Of a DNA stretch of 64,000 bases, positions 54,778-62,017 are shown in pieces. Within the stretch, counting starts at the first letter, position 1. Each line of letters starts with the position of its first letter. The stretch is from Methanosarcina sp. MTP4. GTDB lineage: Archaea; Halobacteriota; Methanosarcinia; Methanosarcinales; Methanosarcinaceae. The notes below the pieces were generated by a model. That model was not told the origin of the DNA. It saw only the letters and a program-made list of their open reading frames with translations, and ran no database searches. The DNA lies in contig NZ_CP009505.1 of NCBI RefSeq assembly GCF_000970045.1, forward strand, positions 310,001 to 374,000, given 5' to 3'. The translations under genes were made by a program, and so were the position numbers.

Positions 54778-56193
54778 TCAATGGCACCCACATTCTTTTT
54801 TTTGCCGGAAGGTCCCGTAAAGCATCAGGGGGAGGAGGAGGGCTGCAAATCCAAGCTTTACGGTTTCCGGGAGCATTTCGCCTGCGCTTCCCAGGGTCGC
54901 CGTCGCGCTGATCCCCAGTTTCAGGTAGAGGAAGTCCAGCAGGACCCCTGCCCCCAGGGCACAAAGGGAGATCACTCCCAGGTAAAGGGCTGCAGAACGC
55001 TTCCCGAGGAAACGGGCGACCATTGTCACGGTTGCGGCATTGGTTGCCGGGCCTGCCAGAAGGAAGACGAAGGCTGCTCCCGGGCTCATTCCTTTGGCTA
55101 CCAGGGTCGCGGCGAGGGGGGTCGAGGCGGTTGCGCAGATGTAGAGGGGGATTCCCACCACAAGCATGACCAGCATCGAGCTGAGCCCTCCTCCCAGGTA
55201 GTCCCTGATCAGGCTTTCCGGGACAAGGTAGGAAATGATGCCTGCAAACAGGATTCCTATAAGCATCCATTTCGAGATGTCCCCAAGGAGTTCGATGTAA
55301 GCATACTTCATGCCTTCGAAGAGCCGGGTCTGCAAGGGTTTTTTGCCTTTCCCGATTTCCTGGCTTTTCCTGTCCTCTTTACTTTCGTTTCCGCCGCACC
55401 CGCAGCTGCATCCGCATGAGGCCGTTTCGTCTTGTGGAAGATTTGCAGAATGATTTTTAGTTGGAATTGTTTGAGTGGAAAGGGTAAGATGGCTGATTTT
55501 TTCAGTGGAGGGTTTGTTGAGGGTCATGGGGTTTACAGCCTCTGTTTTTCCGGGTACGGGGTTTTCGAGTGAACTGCAACCGCAAGTAGGGCTGCAGATA
55601 GAGCCGCATTCAGAGTCGCAAGAAGAATAGCCGTCCCTGCCCGAAACTGAAGTCCGGGCCGAAGTTGCAAGGAGTGTGGAGACGGCAAATAAGCCTGTTT
55701 GTTTCCCAGAACCGTCTTTCTTTTTTTTCTCCCCTTTTTTCTCCTCCTCTCCTATCAGCAGGTTGTCTGCAAGCCCTGCCAGGATGGCCGTCACAAGGGT
55801 TGCAATGGGGCGAAATATTGTCATCAGGGGGTCCAGCAGAGCGTAGGTGATGGCTATGGAGTCTACGCCGGTCTGGGGGGTTGAGATCAGGAAAGAGAGG
55901 GTGGCTCCTCTGTTCGCTCCCCTTTTCCGGATTGACATGGCAGCAGGGATTACGCCGCAGGAGCAGAGAGGGAGAGGCAGGCCTGCCAGGGAGGCGTTGA
56001 TTACCGAACGGACTTTCCCGGCGGAGCTTCCCAGGTATTCCACTATTTTTTGGTCCGGGACCAGGATGTTCAGGAGCCCCGCAATTCCGAACCCGAAGAT
56101 AAGGTAAGGGGCGGCTTCCACGAAGATTTCCCAGGAGGCCAGCAGGATGCCCGAAAACAGGGCGAGGATAGGGGGGAGGGTTTCAAGGCTCAT
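54778..56193 (-). CDS. DUF318/ArsP-like metal permease (SO_0444 family)
   Basis: Started at ATG 56193, overlapping the ArsR-type gene by 4 bp; 471 residues. Two membrane halves each carry the family hallmarks (GLPLPLCSCGVIPAAMSIRK with ISTPQTGVDS; GIPLYICATASTPLAATLVAKG with LAGPATNAATV). The loop between them is Cys-rich: residues about 187-207 (CDSECGSICSPTCGCSS) and 257-267 (CGCSCGCGG), with a CGCH end. Family members export Cu, Zn or arsenicals, and the Cys clusters suggest soft metal binding. Confidence 0.85.
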   Translation of the reverse strand: MSLETLPPILALFSGILLASWEIFVEAAPYLIFGFGIAGLLNILVPDQKIVEYLGSSAGKVRSVINASLAGLPLPLCSCGVIPAAMSIRKRGANRGATLSFLISTPQTGVDSIAITYALLDPLMTIFRPIATLVTAILAGLADNLLIGEEEKKGEKKKKDGSGKQTGLFAVSTLLATSARTSVSGRDGYSSCDSECGSICSPTCGCSSLENPVPGKTEAVNPMTLNKPSTEKISHLTLSTQTIPTKNHSANLPQDETASCGCSCGCGGNESKEDRKSQEIGKGKKPLQTRLFEGMKYAYIELLGDISKWMLIGILFAGIISYLVPESLIRDYLGGGLSSMLVMLVVGIPLYICATASTPLAATLVAKGMSPGAAFVFLLAGPATNAATVTMVARFLGKRSAALYLGVISLCALGAGVLLDFLYLKLGISATATLGSAGEMLPETVKLGFAALLLPLMLYGTFRQKKECGCH

Positions 56194-56537
56194 GCTTTTT
56201 CCTCCACGTGTTCCAGGCACATCTCAATCAGCATGCGCACGTGTTCGTCTGCGATATAGTAAACCGTGAATTTTCCCTCCCGCCTGACCCGCACCAGGTC
56301 AAGCTGCCTGAGGGTCCGGAGACTGTGCGAGACTGCAGACTGGGTGACGTCCAAGGCCTGTTCGAGTTCACAAACGCACAGCTCTTTTTGCCTGAGTAGA
56401 AAGAGAATTTTTAATCGGGTGTCCGAATGAAGCGCTTTGAATACCTCTGCTACCCGGGAAATTTTTTCGGCTTCAGGGACTGCTTGCAGCATCTCCCCTA
56501 TCTCCCGGGTATTCATTCTTTCACACTTTTCTTTCAT
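56190..56537 (-). CDS. ArsR/SmtB-family metal-responsive repressor
   Basis: A 115-residue winged-helix protein. Core: VFKALHSDTRLKILFLL, then ELCVCELEQALDVTQSAVSHSLRTLRQLDLVRVRREGKFTVYY. Possible metal ligands are the CVC pair in helix 3 and Asp/His residues of the last helix (DEHVRMLIEMCLEHVE), the alpha-5 site of zinc sensors. It overlaps the metal permease gene it presumably controls, and a dyad lies just upstream of its start. Confidence 0.9.
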   Translation of the reverse strand: MKEKCERMNTREIGEMLQAVPEAEKISRVAEVFKALHSDTRLKILFLLRQKELCVCELEQALDVTQSAVSHSLRTLRQLDLVRVRREGKFTVYYIADEHVRMLIEMCLEHVEEKA

Positions 56538-56543
56538 GAATAT

Positions 56544-56559
56544 ATGAACAACTATTCAT
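56544..56559. promoter_or_regulatory. Candidate ArsR/SmtB operator
   Basis: ATGAAC, 4 nt, ATTCAT within TATATGAACAACTATTCATG resembles the imperfect dyad bound by SmtB/CzrA-type repressors. It ends 7 bp upstream of the regulator's start codon, where a repressor would block transcription of itself and the permease. Confidence 0.55.
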
Positions 56560-56698
56560 GTATTAATCTTTTTCGAAAAACTTCGGCATTCAGGGGTTCA
56601 AGTGAAGGACTCACAATTCGATTAGTGGATGCCTTTCAAAGCGAGAAGAGGGGTCTTTCAAAGCAGGAAAACGAATTGGGAATAATTAGGGATTACTT

Positions 56699-57472
56699 TC
56701 AAAGCAAGAAAATGAAAAGGGAAAATACCCCGAGCCCCAGTAGAGCTATCCAATCGAGTTTCTGCATCCTGAGTTCGTGGAGGGAGGTCCGGCACTGTCC
56801 CTGGTAGCACCTGCTTTCCATGGCTTCGGTCACTTCTTCTGCCGAGAGGATCGACCTCCTTATCAGGGGCACTGCAATTGCCGTGATCCCCCTGCGCAGG
56901 TCGTGCTTGAGGTCAAGGCCCCGGGCGAGTTGGGCTGCCCTGATCGTTGCCGCATTTTCCAGGAAACTGGGGAGGAAGCGGATGGAGAGTGACATCATGG
57001 TGGCCAGGTCGAAGGAAGTCACCCCAAGGCGGCGGAGGGGCAGGGGGCGGAGTAGGTGCTCGATCCCGTTAGTAATCTGGCTCGGAAGGGTACTTGCCGT
57101 AAGGAGGGCCGCATAGAGCAGGAGCAGCCCGAAACGTAAGGAAAGCAGGGCCCCCAGCCTCAGTCCTTCAAAGGTAGGCGAGAGCACCGGCAGAGGGACA
57201 ATAGGCGTCCCTTTCGTTGCAAAGAGCTGGAAGCAAAAGATGACGAAAATAAAGACGAGCAGGGGACGGACCGACCTGAGCAAAAAGGAAAGGTGTACTC
57301 CCGAAATCCACGTGAGCAAAAGGAAAAATGCAATAAGCAGCCCCATCCCGGCAAAACTCTCCTCCCTGAAGACGAGGATGCTCAGGCACATCACTGCTGC
57401 AAGCTTGGTCCTGGGGTCCAGCCTGTGCAGGAGGGAATCCCCATAGATGTAGTTGAATGCAGTCTCAGGCAT
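56699..57472 (-). CDS. ecfT: ECF transporter transmembrane protein EcfT
   Basis: A 257-residue CbiQ/EcfT protein with about five helices. It has LLHRLDPRTKLAAVMCLSI near the start and the two Ala-Arg-Gly-like coupling motifs AQLARGLDLK and TEAMESRCYQG that contact the ATPases. Overlaps the second ecfA gene by 8 bp. With bioY nearby, a dedicated biotin uptake system is likely. Confidence 0.9.
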   Translation of the reverse strand: MPETAFNYIYGDSLLHRLDPRTKLAAVMCLSILVFREESFAGMGLLIAFFLLLTWISGVHLSFLLRSVRPLLVFIFVIFCFQLFATKGTPIVPLPVLSPTFEGLRLGALLSLRFGLLLLYAALLTASTLPSQITNGIEHLLRPLPLRRLGVTSFDLATMMSLSIRFLPSFLENAATIRAAQLARGLDLKHDLRRGITAIAVPLIRRSILSAEEVTEAMESRCYQGQCRTSLHELRMQKLDWIALLGLGVFSLFIFLL

Positions 57473-58370
57473 TGTCCTGCGCCTCCTTCTCCTCTATTCT
57501 CTTCTCCTCTGCTCCCTTCTCCTCTGCTCCCTTCTCTGATATTCCCCGATCTCTCTCCGGCTTTTCCAGCCTGAACTTTTGAAGCTCTTTCAAGGCCTCC
57601 TCTGCCGTAAAGATGCTCTCCCTGAGGTTGGCTCCCTTCTTATTCAGCTCTTTCATCAGCCTGGCAAGCGGAGGCACCGGGGAATACCCTGCCCTTAGGT
57701 ATTCTTCCGGGCTGCCTGTAAACACGATCCTGCCCTCTTCCATCGAAATGACCTTCTGGGCGAAGGGCAGGATTTCTTCCAGGGTGTGGGACACAACGAC
57801 GATTCCTACTCCTTTTCGATGGATATTTTGAAGCCTTCCGAGCAGTTTGGCCCTGCCTTCGGGATCCAGGCCCGCAGTGGGTTCGTCCAGCACCAGGTAG
57901 GCCGGGCGAAGCGCCAGGATTCCCGCAAGCGCAACCCGGCGTTTCTCTCCCCCGCTCAGGCTGAATGGGGGGCGGTCCAGGATTCCGGTATCGAGGTGTA
58001 CGAGGGACAGGGTCTCATACACCCTTTTTTCAAGTTCTTCTCCCAGGATCCCGAAGTTAGAAGGTCCGAAGGCAATTTCCCTGTATACGGTTTCCTCGAA
58101 GAGCTGGTTCTGGGAATGCTGGAAAAGCATGCCTACCTTTCTGCGCACTTCCCGGGTCCGGGTGTCCAGGCCGTCCACGGTCACCCTGCCTTCCTGGGGG
58201 AGGAAAATCCCATTTAAATGTTTGATGAGTGTAGATTTCCCGGCTCCGGCGGCTCCGGAGATGACGGCAAATTCCCCTTTTTCAATCTCCAGGGAGACAT
58301 TTTCCAGGGCAGGCTTTCCTTTCCGGTTTCCGGAATAGGAATAGCTCAGATTTTCCACCTTGATTCCCAT
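57465..58370 (-). CDS. ECF transporter ATPase, second subunit
   Basis: Started at ATG 58370 with GGAGG upstream (301 residues). Walker A GAAGAGKST, signature LSGGEKRRVALAG and Walker B LVLDEPTAGLDP are intact. The C-terminal tail is a Lys/Glu repeat (GAEEKGAEEKRIEEKE) encoded by short CTCCTCTGCTCCCTT repeats, and is unlikely to matter for catalysis. Overlaps the first ecfA by 25 bp. Confidence 0.9.
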   Translation of the reverse strand: MGIKVENLSYSYSGNRKGKPALENVSLEIEKGEFAVISGAAGAGKSTLIKHLNGIFLPQEGRVTVDGLDTRTREVRRKVGMLFQHSQNQLFEETVYREIAFGPSNFGILGEELEKRVYETLSLVHLDTGILDRPPFSLSGGEKRRVALAGILALRPAYLVLDEPTAGLDPEGRAKLLGRLQNIHRKGVGIVVVSHTLEEILPFAQKVISMEEGRIVFTGSPEEYLRAGYSPVPPLARLMKELNKKGANLRESIFTAEEALKELQKFRLEKPERDRGISEKGAEEKGAEEKRIEEKEAQDNA

Positions 58371-59170
58371 ATATCCTCCGCAAGGTTTTCGATTGAAGCC
58401 AGCCGGGCCCATTCCAGGGCAAGTCCGCCTGCTTCCAGGCTGTTCAGCAGTTCCACGATTGGGGGCAGTTCCAGGCCGAATTCTCCGAGTTCAGGGGCTT
58501 TGAAAACGGTTTTCGGATTTCCTTCCCGCACTATTTGCCCCCGGTCCATCACGAGAATTCTGTCGGCGTACAGGACTTCTTCGAGCCTGTGGGTAACATA
58601 CACGATGGTCCGGGCTTTTCCCCGCAGTTTCCGGAGGATTTCCCGGACCTGTTCCCTGGACCTTGAGTCCAGCATGGAGCTTATTTCGTCAAAAACAATG
58701 CATTCGGATTTCATCGCAAGGGCCGACGCGATAGCCGCACACTGGCTCTGCCCTCCGCTCAGGGTTTTTGGGGAATGGTTTTTGTAATTCTCAAGCCCAA
58801 CCACTTCAAGAGCCCTGTCCACCCTTTCTCGGATTTCTTCAGGGGAAAGGGCAAGGTTCTCAGGCCCGAAAGCCACGTCTTCTTCCAGGGTTGTGCCCAC
58901 GAACTGGGTATACGGGTTCTGGAAGACCATACTCACGGTCTGCCGGATCTCGAGGAGCTTTGAAGGGTCTGCCGTGTCCATTCCTTTTACGTATACTTTC
59001 CCTTCCGTCGGCTTCAAAAGCCCGTTCAGGTGCCGAACAAGGGTGGACTTTCCCGAGCCGTTCCTGCCAACTATTCCCAGGAATTCCCCTCTTTCTATTT
59101 CGAGGTTAATTTTCTTCAGGCCCCGTGTCCCATCAGGGAAGTTGTAGCTCAGATCCTCTATCCTGATCAT
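58346..59170 (-). CDS. ECF transporter ATPase, first subunit
   Basis: A 274-residue ATPase with Walker A GRNGSGKST, a Q-loop region MVFQNPYTQFVGTT (the ECF-specific Q-helix type), signature LSGGQSQCAAIA and Walker B IVFDEISSMLDSRS. The signature and Walker B differ slightly from the partner, as in heterodimeric EcfA/EcfA' pairs. It energises EcfT and BioY. Confidence 0.9.
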   Translation of the reverse strand: MIRIEDLSYNFPDGTRGLKKINLEIERGEFLGIVGRNGSGKSTLVRHLNGLLKPTEGKVYVKGMDTADPSKLLEIRQTVSMVFQNPYTQFVGTTLEEDVAFGPENLALSPEEIRERVDRALEVVGLENYKNHSPKTLSGGQSQCAAIASALAMKSECIVFDEISSMLDSRSREQVREILRKLRGKARTIVYVTHRLEEVLYADRILVMDRGQIVREGNPKTVFKAPELGEFGLELPPIVELLNSLEAGGLALEWARLASIENLAEDIWESRWKI

Positions 59171-59348
59171 TGTTTTTGGCTCTTTGTTGTTTCCGGCTTC
59201 TTGCTTTTTTTGACTTTTTGCTATTTCCGGCTCTTTGTTGTTTCCGGCTTCTGGCTTTTTTTGACTTCTTGCTGTTTCTGGCTTCTTGCGATTTTCGGGT
59301 CTTTGCTGGTTTTATCTTTTTGCCGCTTTTCCCGTCCTGCTTACTTTT
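59171..59348. repeat. Degenerate repeat between bioY and ecfA
   Basis: Phrases of TTGTTGTTTCCGGCTTCTGG and TTTTTTGACTT recur at 59184-59240 and 59240-59290. No gene. The minus strand, read from bioY to ecfA, is A-rich here. Confidence 0.5.
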
Positions 59349-59903
59349 TCATATACTGTGCCTGGATGCTATATGGGCCGCAACTGCCAGTTTCAGGAGG
59401 TCTCCGGGGATGAATGGAAGTACCCCCAGGGTTATTGCCTGCAGGAGGTCCAGTTTACCGACAAGTGCCAGCTGGGCCACCCCCATGGCATAGACGATTA
59501 CGAGCCCTATGCCGATATACAGGGCATTTGAGAGATAGTCGGTTTTTCCACTCTTCTCACTCAGGTACCCGATTACAAATGCCGCAAGTATGAAGCCTAT
59601 TATATATCCTCCGGTTGGCCCCAGGATTACTCCTGGTCCCGAAGCCCCGCCTGTAAAGACGGGCATCCCCGCAATCCCCAGCAGGGCGTATACCAGCATG
59701 CAGAGGGTGCCCCATTTGCTCTTAAGCATGCTCCCTGCCAGGAAGACAAAGAGGGTCTGCAAGGTAACTGGCACCGGGGATATGAAAAGTGGGATCCTTA
59801 TGTATGCCCCGGCTGCTGTCATTGCGGCGAAAAGAGACGCAAACACCATTTTTCTAAGTTCCGAGGATTGGGCAACGCTTCCTTCTTTGTTTTTCCTTTC
59901 CAT
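59349..59903 (-). CDS. bioY: Biotin transporter substrate-binding subunit BioY
   Basis: A 184-residue protein with six helices and BioY signatures: RIPLFISPVPVTLQTLFVFLAG, YALLGIAGMPVFTGG and GPTGGYIIGFI. BioY is the S-component that binds biotin and works with EcfT and EcfA. It leads the operon bioY-ecfA-ecfA-ecfT, all on the minus strand, and a BirA-type dyad lies upstream. Confidence 0.93.
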   Translation of the reverse strand: MERKNKEGSVAQSSELRKMVFASLFAAMTAAGAYIRIPLFISPVPVTLQTLFVFLAGSMLKSKWGTLCMLVYALLGIAGMPVFTGGASGPGVILGPTGGYIIGFILAAFVIGYLSEKSGKTDYLSNALYIGIGLVIVYAMGVAQLALVGKLDLLQAITLGVLPFIPGDLLKLAVAAHIASRHSI

Positions 59904-59938
59904 TCTTTCATCTCTACTTTTATTGAAACTGTCTTGTA

Positions 59939-59970
59939 TTGTTAACCTCTTTTTATGGGGCGGTTAACGT
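59939..59970. promoter_or_regulatory. BirA-type biotin operator upstream of bioY
   Basis: TTGTTAACC (59939-59947), 14 nt, GGTTAACGT (59962-59970). The arms GTTAACC/GGTTAAC are perfect inverted repeats. Spacing and sequence fit the BirA consensus (TTGTWAACC-N14/15-GGTTWACAA) described for bacterial and some archaeal biotin regulons. It lies 36 bp before the bioY start codon. Confidence 0.7.
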
Positions 59971-60157
59971 TAAATCCCGGACTTGCTTATTATAGTTTTC
60001 TCTTCACCTGGTAATTATCTCTCTCATGTGATGTCCATTTTCCCTTTTCCGGGCGATAATTAAATATATATGTTATGACTGCTATAATGCACATCTCGTC
60101 TGGAATGCAGTCTCAGCAGAGAACTTTCATGTTCATGTGTTTCAGGAGTATCGAAGT

Positions 60158-60235
60158 GGGCGCGTGGCCTAGCCAGGATAGGGCGGCAGCCTCCTAAGCT
60201 GTAAATCGGGGGTTCAAATCCCTTCGCGCCCGCCA
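60158..60235 (+). tRNA. tRNA-Arg (CCU), CCA encoded
   Basis: Full cloverleaf: acceptor GGGCGCG/CGCGCCC with discriminator G then CCA encoded, anticodon stem GCAGC/GCTGT with loop CTCCTAA (anticodon CCT), T-arm GGTTCAAATCC. The gene is similar in sequence to the tRNA-Arg at 52248. Confidence 0.95.
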
Positions 60236-60500
60236 TTTCACTTTCTTTCATCTGTTTTCTTTTCGGTTTTGTTTTACCATTCAGACTCTCGACCCTGAGC
60301 CCTGATTGTAATCAATTTCCGAATATTGTAAGCGGCAGATGAATCGTAAGCTGCTCCGGATATTAATTGAACAAGATCTGTTTGACTATTCCGAGTATTA
60401 ATTGACCAAATCAAATTGCTCTGAATTTAATGGGTAATTCCGGATATTTTAGGAATGAATTAAAGGCAATGCCAAAAAAGCAAATAGAGGAAAATTAACC
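60236..60500. other. Intergenic region before the GNAT gene
   Basis: A/T rich, with weakly repeated TATTAATTGA phrases near 60360-60405. No gene. It should contain the promoter of the acetyltransferase gene. Confidence 0.4.
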
Positions 60501-60956
60501 GTGATCAGGAAAGCCCGGGTAAACGATGTCGTTGAGATGAAGCATATCATCTACACTTATGCGAGGCAGGAACTTATGCTCGCTCGCTCCCTGAGCGAAC
60601 TTTACGAAAATATAAGGGATTTTTATGTCTATGAGGTAGACGGCCAGGTCGCAGGCTGCTGTGCACTTCATGTATTCTGGGAAGACGTGGCTGAGATTCG
60701 TGCTCTTGCCATAAACTCGAATTATACCAGGCAGGGGATTGGCACTGAACTTGTAAGGGCCTGCCTTAAGGAAGCAGAGGTACTTGGCATGAAGGAGGTC
60801 TTTACCCTAACCTATGTCCCTGAATTTTTCGAAAGCCTGGGCTTTGAGATTGTGGACAAAAACAGGCTCCCAAGGAAGGTCTGGGTCGGGTGCCTCAACT
60901 GCCCGAAATTCCCTGACTGTGATGAAATTTCCCTTATCAGACCGATACTATCTTAA
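60501..60956 (+). CDS. GNAT N-acetyltransferase, ArgA-like
   Basis: A 151-residue GNAT protein from GTG 60501. The acetyl-CoA loop is NYTRQGIGTELV near residue 75; the fold ends with FTLTYVPEFFESLGFEIV and a Cys pair CLNCPKFPDCDE. This short form with the C-terminal Cys motif resembles the archaeal stand-alone N-acetylglutamate synthase (arginine synthesis), which would be the best guess. Other acetyl acceptors are possible. Confidence 0.8.
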   Translation: MIRKARVNDVVEMKHIIYTYARQELMLARSLSELYENIRDFYVYEVDGQVAGCCALHVFWEDVAEIRALAINSNYTRQGIGTELVRACLKEAEVLGMKEVFTLTYVPEFFESLGFEIVDKNRLPRKVWVGCLNCPKFPDCDEISLIRPILS

Positions 60957-60991
60957 TTTTTTCCAGGAATTTCTCCTGGATTTTTTCCGGG

Positions 60992-61045
60992 TTTATTTTA
61001 TTTTATTTTATTTTATTTTATTTTATTTTATTTTATTTTATTTTA
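60992..61045. repeat. (TTTTA)n microsatellite
   Basis: About 11 perfect units of TTTTA directly after the acetyltransferase gene. The oligo-U runs would act as its terminator. Length is probably variable. Confidence 0.9.
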
Positions 61046-61070
61046 AGATGCTATGAAAAAAACCAAAAGC

Positions 61071-61107
61071 TATTTATTTATGCAGTTTATTTTTTAGGTT
61101 GCCCTAA
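61071..61107 (+). promoter_or_regulatory. Promoter with DtxR-type palindrome
   Basis: A TATA-like TATTTATTTA (61071-61080) is followed at the expected start-site distance by TTAGGTTGCCCTAA (61094-61107), which has TTAGG/CCTAA arms like DtxR/IdeR boxes. The regulator gene follows 58 bp on, so metal-dependent self-repression is likely. Confidence 0.6.
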
Positions 61108-61164
61108 TTATCCTTACTGGACATCCACACCGGACTTCCGGGCGGGTAGTGGCGGGATGGTGTT

Positions 61165-61830
61165 ATGCACACTGAACGATTGGAAGAATACCTCGAGACA
61201 ATTTTATACCTCATAATGAAAAACCAGGGCCCGGCCAAGACCAAACAAATAGCCGACGAGCTCAACGTTGCTCCTCCAAGTGTGACGGAAATGATCAAGA
61301 AACTTTCCTCCATGGGGTTTGTGGAGCATATCCCTTACAAGGGTGTGGAACTGACCTATAAAGGGACTGAAAAGGCTATAAAAATCAAGCGGAAACACCA
61401 GGTGCTTGAGACTTTCCTTGCAGATGTCCTTGATTTAGACCGGAAGGTGGCTCACAGGGAAGCCTGTGAACTCGAACACGCGGTTTCGGATCACGTGCTT
61501 GAAAGGCTGTACGAATTCCTTGGCAGTCCCGAGTACTGCCCTGACGGGCATCCCATTAACATTGATAAATGCACCCTTGGGGAGCAGGAACGTTTCATTC
61601 CTCTTGACGAAATGAAAGAAGGGAGCTCCGGGACTGTTGCCCGGGTGACTCTTCCCAGGGAAGCAAAGGAACGTCTGAACTCCCTCGGGATCCTGACCGG
61701 AAAAGAAATTGAAGTCCGGCGCAAGCAGAAGCAGGGATGCATTTCGGTAATAGCCGTTGGGTCGGAAATTGCCCTGGGCAGGGATGTAGCCAAAAAAATT
61801 TTCATAACTCCTTGCGGCGGCAGCTCTTGA
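61165..61830 (+). CDS. DtxR/MntR-family metal-dependent regulator
   Basis: A 221-residue protein. Winged helix at residues 1-70 (LEEYLETILYLI, IADELNVAPPSVTEMIKKLSSMGFVEH), then a dimer/metal-binding domain (DHVLERLYEFLGSPEYCPDGHPI, with His, Glu and Cys ligands) and a C-terminal SH3/FeoA-like domain (SSGTVARVTLPREAKERLNSLGI). It is placed upstream of feoB, so iron is the likely co-repressor. A DtxR-type palindrome lies in its own promoter. Confidence 0.9.
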   Translation: MHTERLEEYLETILYLIMKNQGPAKTKQIADELNVAPPSVTEMIKKLSSMGFVEHIPYKGVELTYKGTEKAIKIKRKHQVLETFLADVLDLDRKVAHREACELEHAVSDHVLERLYEFLGSPEYCPDGHPINIDKCTLGEQERFIPLDEMKEGSSGTVARVTLPREAKERLNSLGILTGKEIEVRRKQKQGCISVIAVGSEIALGRDVAKKIFITPCGGSS

Positions 61831-62017
61831 ACTGATCTATGCAAAAACCTGGCGTGTAATACGGACTATTAAGAAATACGGAGTATGCCGGACAGATCCG
61901 AGACATCTCAAAAATACTGGACCTTTAGAGACACAATGGAGATATACTGAAGACCTACTTGAGACATGCTGGAAACGTACTGGAAACGTACTGAATACGC
62001 AAATAAACACCGGAGAC
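61831..62017. other. Leader between the DtxR-type gene and feoB
   Basis: Contains repeated phrases such as GGAAACGTACT (twice near 61970-61995) and GAGACA. No gene. The G-rich CGGAGAC just before GTG 62018 could act as ribosome site but is close to the codon. Confidence 0.4.
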
